From Speluncibacter jeojiensis (GTDB lineage: Bacteria > Actinomycetota > Actinomycetes > Mycobacteriales > Mycobacteriaceae): DNA of 64,000 nucleotides. Location: contig NZ_JAAIVF010000008.1 of assembly GCF_029589495.1 (NCBI RefSeq), positions 186,001 through 250,000 of the forward strand, in the 5' to 3' direction. A program made the translations under genes and the position numbers. The notes beneath the pieces were generated by a model. The model was not told the origin of the DNA. It searched no databases and was given only the letters and a program-made list of their open reading frames with translations. Shown one piece after another: positions 23,608-31,466 of the stretch; position 1 is the stretch's first letter; every line of letters begins with the position of its first letter.

Positions 23608-24818
23608 GGTTGCTCGCCCGGCCCCACTGCAAAGTTCGATGTCGGTGCCCCGGTAAGGGCGGTGACATCGGACACGGCGGCTACGTCGCCGGCCATCTCG
23701 AGATTGTCTTGGAGTTCATCGACTTTTTCCTGGAGCGGCTGAAGCTTCTCAGCGAGTGCATTCGCGATCGCGTCGGCGGGGTTCTCGATTGCATCGATCA
23801 CGGCAACGGCGTCAGCGATGAGGTTCTTTATGTCGTTGATCAGCTCATTCGCTGCCATCCAAATGTCGACGATGGCGTGGCCGATCTCGATCATCTGGAA
23901 GATCCATCCTCCGGGAACAACTTTCGTTGCGTTCCGGATGAAGACGTCCTTGAGGCCGGCGCCGATGATCCGGTCCTGGATCACCTGACTGATCTTGTCG
24001 AGCAGAGCGGTGGCTGTCTCCTGAATCTGGTCGGAGGTGGCCTTGAGGACGCGCTCGGCGAGCCTGCCGAGTGGTCCTTCCCAAGCGAGCGCCTTGGCGA
24101 GATGTTCCACGTAGTCCTGGTAGGCGATCGCGGCTTTCCCGTCCCAAGTGGTGTCGAGGCGGCGCGCGCCATCGCGGAGATTCCCCGCAACCTGCTCGCA
24201 TGCGGTCCCGGCCTTCGCGAAGGCCTTGCCGCTACGCTCCAACTCCGCCCAGTTTCCGGCGATCGGCTTGATGGCGGCTTCGATGGGGCTCCAACCGTCC
24301 CCGCCGCCGACCCACTGGGTGACCGTTCGGACGGCGTCGTCCAGGTCTTTGAGGATGCCTGTCGTGCTGTCGATGAGGCCACGGACATCGCACTCTGCGG
24401 CGGGCGGAGCGGTGAAGTCTGGTTCATCGCGTACGGCGAACGCCTCCGATCCGGGTATCCCGTCGTAGACGGTGACCATTGCGCAGGAATCTGCCAGTAT
24501 CACGCTGGCGAGTGACGAATGTTGTTGTGCGAGTGCCTGTGCGTTCGCGTGATCTTGACTGGAGAAATGCCAGGCGGTGTGCCGGAGTTCGTTCGCCATG
24601 CCGAACGTGACGTCGTGGCGCCGCTGCACGCGACCAGCCGCTGCTGCGGTGTATTGCTCAATCGGCGCCGCGAGTAGCTCCAGTAGACCGCTGTAGCCGG
24701 GTCCCGGCGTCCCTGCGTTCATCAGGCTGCGAGCTCGGATCAGGTGATCGGCCGACGCGTCTGCAAGGCAGGCCATGCCGCCGATTTCCGTCGGCTGCGC
24801 CGCGAACCGTTCTGCCAC
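23589..24818 (-). CDS. Large WXG100-like/T7SS substrate-like protein
   Basis: 409 residues. The N-terminal part (about 5-105) is helical. A second helical block has GARRLDTTWDGKAAIAYQDY (about 219-238), the WDG turn being equivalent to WXG. A weakly hydrophobic segment follows (about 300-330), with a coiled-coil-like C-terminal helix EKLQPLQEKVDELQDNLEMA. It resembles ESX substrates that carry an internal WXG domain. The GTG start at 24818 lacks a well-spaced ribosome-binding site, so a later start such as Met15 is possible. It heads the operon that ends in the RDD gene. Confidence 0.65.
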   Translation of the reverse strand: MAERFAAQPTEIGGMACLADASADHLIRARSLMNAGTPGPGYSGLLELLAAPIEQYTAAAAGRVQRRHDVTFGMANELRHTAWHFSSQDHANAQALAQQHSSLASVILADSCAMVTVYDGIPGSEAFAVRDEPDFTAPPAAECDVRGLIDSTTGILKDLDDAVRTVTQWVGGGDGWSPIEAAIKPIAGNWAELERSGKAFAKAGTACEQVAGNLRDGARRLDTTWDGKAAIAYQDYVEHLAKALAWEGPLGRLAERVLKATSDQIQETATALLDKISQVIQDRIIGAGLKDVFIRNATKVVPGGWIFQMIEIGHAIVDIWMAANELINDIKNLIADAVAVIDAIENPADAIANALAEKLQPLQEKVDELQDNLEMAGDVAAVSDVTALTGAPTSNFAVGPGEQPWQDAS

Positions 24819-25072
24819 TCCCCATGTCCTCTCCCCGAACTTGGGCGACCCTACCAGTCGACAGGGGAGGAACTGCTCCGGTGAGCGAGTGGCGTCCGTC
24901 GCATCAGCCGGGCCACCGCGCGCAACTCCGCGACGGTGTCGACAACGTCATGGCCTCATACATATAGCCTCCCTACAATCTCCACCCAGACCTCCACCGG
25001 TGGGTTGAGCCGCCGCGCGCCCCGTCGAAATAGCGTCGTCACCACAGCACACGACCAGGGAGGCGGCACGAC

Positions 25073-25723
25073 ATGACCACTGCGCACACGACCCCGCGAC
25101 ACCGACTGGCGATCCTGGCCGACCCCACCATCGCGGGCTCGGTCATCGCGCCGGTCGGCGCCTACCAGCTGCTGCACCTCGCCGACTGGTCGGACATCGC
25201 CGCGCTGAGCGTCGCGGCGATCTTCCCGGCCACCGCGACCATCTACGAGGCCACGCGCAAGCGCCGGCTGAACGCGCTCGGTGCGCTGTCGCTGGTGGCG
25301 GTGCTGATCGGATTGGGTGCGGCGCTCTGGTTGCGCGACCCGCGCGTGCTGCTGGTCAAGGATTCGATCGTCACCGGCATCATCGGACTGGCGTTCCTCG
25401 GCTCGCTCGCGACCACGCAACCGCTGGCCTACCGGCTGGGCCGCCAGTTCGCCGGCGACCGGGTGCCGGTCATCGACTCGCCGCAACGCCTGCACGGCTA
25501 CCGGATCGTCTCCGCGGTCTGGGGTGTCGCGCTGGTCGGCGAGGCCGCGCTGCGCGTCGCCCTCTCGTACGTGCTGTCGACCGCGACGGTGGTGACGATC
25601 TCGCCGCTGCTCAGCGTCGCGGTGTTCGGCGCCGTGACCGTGTGGACCGTTCGGCGCGCCCGCCGCCACGCGGGTACCGGCACCGACTCCACGGCCGTCG
25701 CCGCCCGAGTCGCCCTTTCGTAG
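25073..25723 (+). CDS. VC0807/DUF3159-like small membrane protein
   Basis: 216 residues with about five to six membrane segments (around 12-32, 37-57, 68-88, 98-118, 140-160, 168-190). It matches the size and pattern of the VC0807-like integral membrane proteins: GAYQLLHLADWSDIAALSVA near the start and DSIVTGIIGLAFLGSLA in the middle. A GGAGG site lies 9 bases upstream of the ATG. It is transcribed alone. Function unknown. Confidence 0.75.
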   Translation: MTTAHTTPRHRLAILADPTIAGSVIAPVGAYQLLHLADWSDIAALSVAAIFPATATIYEATRKRRLNALGALSLVAVLIGLGAALWLRDPRVLLVKDSIVTGIIGLAFLGSLATTQPLAYRLGRQFAGDRVPVIDSPQRLHGYRIVSAVWGVALVGEAALRVALSYVLSTATVVTISPLLSVAVFGAVTVWTVRRARRHAGTGTDSTAVAARVALS

Positions 25724-25773
25724 CGGACGTCGCCCGGCCGGTGGGTGCTGGTGTCGACCATTGCCGACGCGGC

Positions 25774-25808
25774 CTCGATAAACCATCAGATTCTGATGGT
25801 TATTCGAG
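25774..25808. promoter_or_regulatory. Palindromic operator upstream of the FAD monooxygenase
   Basis: A perfect inverted repeat AACCATCAG (25781-25789) / CTGATGGTT (25793-25801) around ATT, extended outwards by the imperfect arms CTCGATA and ATTCGAG. It lies 34 bases before ATG 25843. A -10-like TAGAGT (25831-25836) would place transcription start near the ATG. This is the form of a TetR- or MarR-type operator; no such regulator gene is adjacent. Confidence 0.6.
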
Positions 25809-25842
25809 CGTCCGGCACGACCACCGCCGATAGAGTCGCGGC

Positions 25843-27366
25843 ATGACCGACGTTCTGGTGGTGGGGGCGGGACCGACCGGCGTGACACTCGCGATCGACC
25901 TGGCCCGGCGCGGCGTGCCGGTGCGCATCATCGACCGCGCACCCGCGCCGTTCGCGGGCTCTCGCGGCAAGGGCCTCACGGCGCGCACGCTCGAGGCGTT
26001 CGACGACTTCGGCATCGTCGGCGAGATCCTCGCCCTCGGCCATCGCGGACTGCCGCACCGGGTGACCGTGCGCGGCGAGGTCGTCAGCGACGCCGATCCG
26101 AGCGCCAGGCTCAGCGACAGCGCGGACCGCCCCTACGCGGTCGGGCCGATCCTCCCGCAGTTCCACACCGAGCAGGTGCTGCGAAACTGTTTGGCGGACC
26201 ATGGCATCCACGTCGAATACGGCGCCGAGGTGGTCGCCGTCGAGCAGGACGGCGGCGGGGTGACCGCGCACCTTGCCGACGGCACCGCGATCGATTCGCA
26301 GTACCTCGTCGGGTGCGATGGCGGGGGAAGCGCGGTCCGCAAGGCGCTCGGCGTCGGATTCGACGGCCAGGGCGGGTTCCAGGCGATGCTGATCGGCGAT
26401 GTAGAGGTCACGGGATTGACGCCGGACCGCTGGTACCAGTGGACCGACCCGGACCGCGGATTCCTTGCGCTGTGCCCGTTCCGGCGCACACCCGTCTGGC
26501 AACTGCAGGCCGTGCCGTTCGCCGACTTCGGCGCGGACGGCACCCTCCCCGAGCCGTCCCTCGACTACTTCCAACGTCTGGTCGACGACCTGACCGAGCA
26601 GCCCGGAATCCGCCTCTCGAACCCGACGTGGATGTCGACGTGGCGCGTCAACGTGCGCATGGCCGAACGGTTCCGGGTCGGAAACGTGTTCCTGGCCGGC
26701 GATGCCGCGCACGTCCACCCGCCGACGGGCGGGCTCGGCATGAACACCGGCATCCAGGACTCCTACAACCTGGGCTGGAAGCTGGCGGCGGTGCTCGGCG
26801 GCGGCGACCCGGCGCTGCTGGACACCTACGAGGAGGAGCGTCGGCCGATCGCGGCGTGGACGCTCGGCTTCAGCACCGACGGGCTGGACAGGGTGACCGG
26901 CGACTTCGCCGACGGCACCCCGCGAGGGATCGCGGCGCATGGTGCGGACCGTGAACAACTCGGGTTGGACTACCGGTTCGGCTCGCTGGCAACCGATCTC
27001 GCCCGGGTGTCGACGGTGCATGCGGGGGACCGGGCTCCCGACGCCCCGTGTCGTGACCCGTTCGGCGATCCGGTCCGGCTGTTCGATGTGTTCCGCGGCC
27101 CGCAGGTGACCGTTCTCGGTTTCGGCGGCGCGCCGGTGGTCTCGCTCGCCGGGCGCCACGTCGTGGTGGCGCGGGTCGGCACGGCGCCCGGCCCGGACGT
27201 CGACCTCGTCGACGACTACGGATGTGCCCGTGCGGCTTACGGCGTCGACGGCGACGCGATCGTCGTCGTCCGTCCGGACGGCTACATCGGCATGACCGCG
27301 GCAGCGGATCAGATCGAGGAGGTCCGCGCCTACCTCGCCCGGTTCGACTCGCCGCGACCTCGCTGA
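25843..27366 (+). CDS. FAD-dependent aromatic-ring monooxygenase (PHBH fold)
   Basis: 507 residues. The ADP-binding motif VVGAGPTGVTLAIDLARRG (GxGxxG) lies at residues 6-24. The second FAD motif FLAGDAAHVHPPTGGLGMNT includes the GD and P of group A flavin monooxygenases. The DG-type motif DGGGSAVRKALGV is at about 158-170. These enzymes hydroxylate aromatic or polyketide substrates using NAD(P)H and oxygen; some inactivate rifampicin or tetracycline. The C-terminal ~110 residues form the thioredoxin-like extension seen in the phenol-hydroxylase type. A resistance or aromatic-catabolism role is inference. It stands under the palindromic operator and 18 bases before dinB. Confidence 0.88.
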   Translation: MTDVLVVGAGPTGVTLAIDLARRGVPVRIIDRAPAPFAGSRGKGLTARTLEAFDDFGIVGEILALGHRGLPHRVTVRGEVVSDADPSARLSDSADRPYAVGPILPQFHTEQVLRNCLADHGIHVEYGAEVVAVEQDGGGVTAHLADGTAIDSQYLVGCDGGGSAVRKALGVGFDGQGGFQAMLIGDVEVTGLTPDRWYQWTDPDRGFLALCPFRRTPVWQLQAVPFADFGADGTLPEPSLDYFQRLVDDLTEQPGIRLSNPTWMSTWRVNVRMAERFRVGNVFLAGDAAHVHPPTGGLGMNTGIQDSYNLGWKLAAVLGGGDPALLDTYEEERRPIAAWTLGFSTDGLDRVTGDFADGTPRGIAAHGADREQLGLDYRFGSLATDLARVSTVHAGDRAPDAPCRDPFGDPVRLFDVFRGPQVTVLGFGGAPVVSLAGRHVVVARVGTAPGPDVDLVDDYGCARAAYGVDGDAIVVVRPDGYIGMTAAADQIEEVRAYLARFDSPRPR

Positions 27367-27384
27367 ACCACCACACTGGAACAC

Positions 27385-28428
27385 ATGCCCACACCCTGGG
27401 TGCTGCACGTGGACCTCGACCAGTTCGTCGCGGCGGTCGAGATACTGCGTCGGCCCGAGCTCGCCGGACTCCCCGTGGTGGTCGGCGGGCACGGCGACCC
27501 CACGGAGCGCGGCGTCGTCTCCACCGCCTCCTATGAGGCCCGCGAGTACGGGGTCGGCTCGGGCATGCCGCTGCGGGTGGCGGCGAGGAAGCTGCCCGGC
27601 GCCGCGGTGTTCCTGCCGGTCGACGCGCCCGCCTACACGGCGGCATCGAACGCAGTCATGGACACCCTGCGCGACACCGTCGCCGTCGTCGAGGTGCTCG
27701 GCTGGGACGAGGCATTCCTCGGCATCGACACCGACGACCCGGAGTCCGCCGCGCAATCGGTGCAGGCGGCCGTGCTCGACGCGACCGCACTGCACTGCTC
27801 GATCGGCATCGGCGACAACAAGTTACGCGCCAAGATTGCCACCGGATTCGGCAAGCCCCGCGGCATCTTCCGGCTCACCGCAAACAACTGGTGGCAGGTG
27901 ATGGGGGAGCGGCCCGCCGACGCGCTCTGGGGCATCGGCGGCAAGACGGCGAAAAAGCTCGCCGCCCTTGATATTCACACCGTTGTCGAGCTCGCCTCCG
28001 CACCGATCGACATGCTGGCGGCTACGTTCGGCCCGAAGACCGGGCCGTGGCTGCACCACCTCGCGTACGGGCACGGCGCACGCACCGTCAGCGCCGAGCC
28101 GTACCGGGCCCGCTCACACAGCCGCGAGATCACCTTTCAACAGGACGTGGCCGACTGGGGTCGGCTCGCCGCCGAGGTCCGCGACCTCGCTACCCGCGTC
28201 GCCGCGGACATCGCCGCCGAACACCGCCCGGCGATCCGCGTCGCCCTCAAGGTGCGCTACGCCCCGTTCGACACCCACACGACCAGCGCCTCGCTGACCG
28301 AACCCACATCAGACCCGTGCGAACTCGCCGACGCCGCAGCAACATTGGTCGACCGACTCGATCACGACCGGAAGGTGCGGTTGATCGGTGTCCGGCTGGA
28401 GATGGTGCCGTCTGGCGACGCCACCTGA
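27385..28428 (+). CDS. dinB: Y-family DNA polymerase IV (DinB2-like)
   Basis: 347 residues. The catalytic acids are D10 in LHVDLDQFVAAVE and D108/E109 in GWDEAFLG. The helix-hairpin-helix part has LWGIGGKTAKKLAAL and the little finger has SREITFQQDVADWG. Y-family polymerases insert nucleotides opposite damaged templates. The C-terminus stops after RLIGVRLEMVP without a QLxLF-type clamp-binding motif, a trait known for mycobacterial DinB2. The usual S(V/I)DEAF is GWDEAF here. It lies 18 bases downstream of the FAD monooxygenase and may be co-transcribed. It converges with the porin gene at 7 bases distance. Confidence 0.9.
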   Translation: MPTPWVLHVDLDQFVAAVEILRRPELAGLPVVVGGHGDPTERGVVSTASYEAREYGVGSGMPLRVAARKLPGAAVFLPVDAPAYTAASNAVMDTLRDTVAVVEVLGWDEAFLGIDTDDPESAAQSVQAAVLDATALHCSIGIGDNKLRAKIATGFGKPRGIFRLTANNWWQVMGERPADALWGIGGKTAKKLAALDIHTVVELASAPIDMLAATFGPKTGPWLHHLAYGHGARTVSAEPYRARSHSREITFQQDVADWGRLAAEVRDLATRVAADIAAEHRPAIRVALKVRYAPFDTHTTSASLTEPTSDPCELADAAATLVDRLDHDRKVRLIGVRLEMVPSGDAT

Positions 28429-28435
28429 CGTGCCG

Positions 28436-29098
28436 TCAGATCCGGAGCGGATCGCCGTAGACGGTGACGCTGTCCTGTGAGACCGCAGTGCCCGCATTCA
28501 GTGTCACGTATCCGCGGATGGTGACGGGCCCGCCGCACCCGGACATCGTGATGTGGACGCCGTCCATGCTGATCGAGGCGTTCTGCCCCTTGAAGCTCTT
28601 CTTGACCAGCTGCACGTCGTCGACCGAGCCGGGAGTCAGCTTGACCTTCACGTTGTTGTTGATGGTCGGCGGGGTGATGGTGGGGGTGGGAACGTTTCCG
28701 TCGCCGCCGCCCGACGAGCCCAGCGAGCCGGTCGAACCCAGTCCGAGGGCGAGCTCGCCGTCCAGGGTGCGGGGACAACCGATCTGGTAGCCGGCGAGCA
28801 ATGCCCCCGAGTTGATCTTGTGCGCGCCGTTGCCGCTGATCTGGCCCGTCCCTCGCGCCGAGACGAAGGCCTCGCGCGTCAAGAAGTCGCCCGCGAGGTT
28901 GGGCACCGAATTGATGACGCCGTCGAACAGGGAGGCCGTCAGCTGCCAGCCGTCCACACTCGCCATCGTTCGTGAGTGCGGAGCCATCGTGACCGGTGCC
29001 GCGCCGGCGAACCCGGGGCAGGCCACCACCATTCCGCTCGCTGCGGCGAGGCCCGCCAGAATCGGAACGATTTTCGGGCGTCGCGCGCGAACGCTCAT
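28436..29098 (-). CDS. MspA-family mycolic-acid outer membrane porin
   Basis: Start chosen at ATG 29098, giving 220 residues with a signal peptide cleaved near PGFAGAAP. The mature protein has the MspA landmarks: SRTMASVDGWQLTAS near the start, LTREAFVSARGTGQI, GYQIGCP, INNNVKVKLTPGSV and a terminal MSGCGGPVTIRGYVTL. MspA octamers form water-filled channels through the mycolate outer membrane for hydrophilic nutrients. A Gly/Ser-rich insert (LGSTGSLGSSGGGDG) sits in the middle, where MspA has a loop. This gene is strong evidence for a mycolic-acid organism. Confidence 0.9.
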   Translation of the reverse strand: MSVRARRPKIVPILAGLAAASGMVVACPGFAGAAPVTMAPHSRTMASVDGWQLTASLFDGVINSVPNLAGDFLTREAFVSARGTGQISGNGAHKINSGALLAGYQIGCPRTLDGELALGLGSTGSLGSSGGGDGNVPTPTITPPTINNNVKVKLTPGSVDDVQLVKKSFKGQNASISMDGVHITMSGCGGPVTIRGYVTLNAGTAVSQDSVTVYGDPLRI

Positions 29099-29216
29099 GG
29101 TGACCAGTCCTCCGAATGCCGAGTTGTCGAGCCCACGCAAAACCAGTGTTTCAACCCTATACCGGCGGCGATGCGCAGGAGGACCGAACACGCGTCCGGA
29201 TTCGGCCCGCCGAACC

Positions 29217-29498
29217 TCAGCCGGCGAGCAGGTCCTGGTACTCGGGACGGTCGCCGACGAACTTCTCCACGTACGAGCAGGAGGCGCGGATCTTCAGCCC
29301 GTCCGCGCGGGTCTGGTCGAGTGCGTGCCCGACGACCTTGCCGGCGATGCCCTGGCCGCGGAACGCCGGATCGGTGACGGTGTGGTTGAAGTCGCGGACG
29401 TCGCCGGACAGCGTGTAGTCGGCGTGCCCGGCCAGGGTGCCGTCGACGTGGATCTCGAATCGGCTCTGCGCCGAGTTGTGGTCGAACTTCTCCGTCAT
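29217..29498 (-). CDS. Small GNAT acetyltransferase (YjdJ type), copy 1
   Basis: Start set at ATG 29498, which has GGAAGGA 8 bases upstream; GTG 29504 would leave too little room. 93 residues. The acetyl-CoA loop is PAFRGQGIAGKVV (Q/RxxGxG/A) and the strand SCSYVEKFVGDRPEYQDLL follows, as in the small YjdJ-like GNAT proteins. Substrate unknown, often thought to be a protein or small molecule. A paralogue is at 41562-41840. Confidence 0.85.
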   Translation of the reverse strand: MTEKFDHNSAQSRFEIHVDGTLAGHADYTLSGDVRDFNHTVTDPAFRGQGIAGKVVGHALDQTRADGLKIRASCSYVEKFVGDRPEYQDLLAG

Positions 29499-29552
29499 GG
29501 TCACGGTCCTTCCGTCAGGGAATGATCTCCAGGTTATCCACCCCGACGTGAT

Positions 29553-30980
29553 TCAGCTGGAGTGGGCGAGTTCCGGCTCGTGGCCGGGGATCTCGGTGCC
29601 GCGGATCGACACCCCCGCGGTCTCCCGCAGGAACAGCATCGACACCATGCCGATGGCGCAGGCGATCATCATGTAGATGGCCGGGAAGATGTCCCAGCCG
29701 GTGATGCTGATCAGCTGATTGTTCACATACGGCGCGGTGCCGCCGAAGGCCGCCGTCGCCACGTTGTAACTGATCGCGAACCCGGCGTAGCGCACCTGGG
29801 TCGGGAACATCGCGGGGAACGTCGCCGAAATCGTGGCCAGCTGCGGAATGTAGAGCAGACCCAGGACCGCGAATCCCAGCAGCGCCCAACCGAACCCCTT
29901 GCCCATCAGCCAGTACATCGGCAACGCGAGCACGAACAGTCCGATCAGCGAGCCCCACCACATGGGTTTTCGGCCGGTGCGGTCGGACCAGCGGCCGAAG
30001 AAGGGGATGAACGCCATCATCACGACCTCGCCGATGAGCACGAGGAACGTGGTGGACTGCTCGTCCATGCCGATGTTCTTCTCGAGGTAGGTCGGCTGGT
30101 AGGTCAGCAGCGTGTAATTGACCACGTTCAGCGCGATGACCATGCCGAACATCGTGATGATCGGTCCGCGATAGCTGCGCAGCAGGTCGACGAACCGGCT
30201 CCACGCGGTGCCCTCCAACTCGTCGTGCTGCTCGGCCTCGGTGAACACCGGGGTGTCGTCCATGCGTGAACGCAGGAACCAGCCGATCAGACCCAGGGGA
30301 GCGGCGATCAGGAAGGGTATCCGCCAGCCCCACGAGTTCATCGACGCGTCGGACATCGAGTGCTGGCAGATCAGCACCACCCCTGAGCCCATGACAAACC
30401 CTGCGAGCGTGCCGAATTCGAGGAAGCTGCCGTACTTGCCGCGGGTCTTGTCGGGCGCGTACTCGGCCATGAACGTTGCGGCCCCGCCGTATTCGCCGCC
30501 GGTGGAGAATCCCTGCACGACGCGCAGCAGGATCAGCAGGATCGGGGCCGCGATGCCGATCGACGCATGCGAGGGAATGCAGGCGATCAGGAAGGTGGCG
30601 CCGGACATCAGCAGGATGGTCGTGGCCAGCACGGCCTTGCGACCCAAGCGATCTCCGATCGGTCCCCACACCATGCCGCCGACCGGACGCAGCAGGAACG
30701 ACACCGCGAACGTCAGCATCGTCGCGACCGTCGACAGGCTGCCGGGGAAGAACGCGTTGCCGATGTAGGTGGCCACGGCGGCGAAGACGCCGTAGTCGTA
30801 CCACTCTGTGGCGTTGCCGATGGCCGACGCCGCGATGACCTTGCGCAGCAGCTTGCGCCCCTCGGGCGTATCCGGGTCGGGGGTGCCGGTGACACCCTCC
30901 GATGCGGGCACGCCGCCCTCGAGGGATCTGTCGGCGTCGCCGCCGGCAGGTGTGGCCAGGCCCGCGTCGTCTGGGCGCAT
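29553..30980 (-). CDS. MHS-family (ProP-like) major facilitator transporter
   Basis: 475 residues from ATG 30980, which has a GAGGAGG site 7 bases upstream. Twelve membrane segments. The family signature GNATEWYDYGVFAAVA at the first helix, GDRLGRKAVLATTIL between helices 2 and 3, and RVVQGFSTGGEYGGA in helix 4 identify the metabolite:H+ symporter (MHS) group with ProP, KgtP and ShiA. It imports a compatible solute, dicarboxylate or aromatic acid by proton symport; the substrate cannot be told. It is single and divergent from the copper protein gene. Confidence 0.88.
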   Translation of the reverse strand: MRPDDAGLATPAGGDADRSLEGGVPASEGVTGTPDPDTPEGRKLLRKVIAASAIGNATEWYDYGVFAAVATYIGNAFFPGSLSTVATMLTFAVSFLLRPVGGMVWGPIGDRLGRKAVLATTILLMSGATFLIACIPSHASIGIAAPILLILLRVVQGFSTGGEYGGAATFMAEYAPDKTRGKYGSFLEFGTLAGFVMGSGVVLICQHSMSDASMNSWGWRIPFLIAAPLGLIGWFLRSRMDDTPVFTEAEQHDELEGTAWSRFVDLLRSYRGPIITMFGMVIALNVVNYTLLTYQPTYLEKNIGMDEQSTTFLVLIGEVVMMAFIPFFGRWSDRTGRKPMWWGSLIGLFVLALPMYWLMGKGFGWALLGFAVLGLLYIPQLATISATFPAMFPTQVRYAGFAISYNVATAAFGGTAPYVNNQLISITGWDIFPAIYMMIACAIGMVSMLFLRETAGVSIRGTEIPGHEPELAHSS

Positions 30981-31466
30981 CGGTCCTCCTCTACCGGCGA
31001 TCGGTGCACGGAGGTCCGTGCTCGCCGGCTGGTCATTCCGTGAGCTTGCTCGTTCGCTTTCGGACGTCCTGGTCCGTGATACCCCGGGGCGGTTCAGTTC
31101 ATGCGAACCCAAATCGTTCAAGACGTCGCTGAGTTGCTGACGGTACGGACGCGGCGGACGGTTGACGAATCGCAAAACACGCTCATGTGTTCGATTCGAG
31201 GCCGGCGGGAGGTGCCCGAATTGCGGCGTCAGCTGTGAGTTAGCCGCCAATTGTGCGGCATCGAATATCGGACAAAGTGGAAGATTTCGTTACCAAGATG
31301 TGAGCTGCGTCTCGCCGTTGCGGCGCCGTGCGGTCGATCCTTCGTGACGCTCGGGGCGTCTCACGGTCGACACTTCCCGTATTTAAAGGATACTGTTGCG
31401 TTAATCACAACCTGAATCTACGACGAAGGGTAGTAGGCGATTCGCGTTCTCCGTAGCATCGACCCT
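30981..31466. promoter_or_regulatory. Divergent intergenic region with hairpin and CRP/FNR-like site
   Basis: This 486-base gap holds no convincing gene. An inverted repeat at 31166-31198 has outer arms CGAATCG / CGATTCG, inner arms AACAC / GTGTT, a 3-base bulge and a GCTCAT loop. Before the copper-protein gene a promoter is suggested by TCGACA (31367-31372), a 16-base spacer and GATACT (31389-31394). A CRP/FNR-like sequence TGTTGCGTTAATCACAA (31394-31410) overlaps the expected start of transcription, which would give redox or cAMP-type control. Confidence 0.45.

Noticed and set aside
13323-24818. Complete ESX/type VII secretion locus
   Set aside because: No EccB, EccC, EccD, MycP or PE/PPE genes are present; only substrate-like and accessory proteins.
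25786-27795. 669-residue minus-strand open frame under the FAD monooxygenase and dinB
   Set aside because: It is a high-GC antisense shadow with His/Arg/Gly-rich composition and no motifs, while the plus strand has full enzyme motifs.
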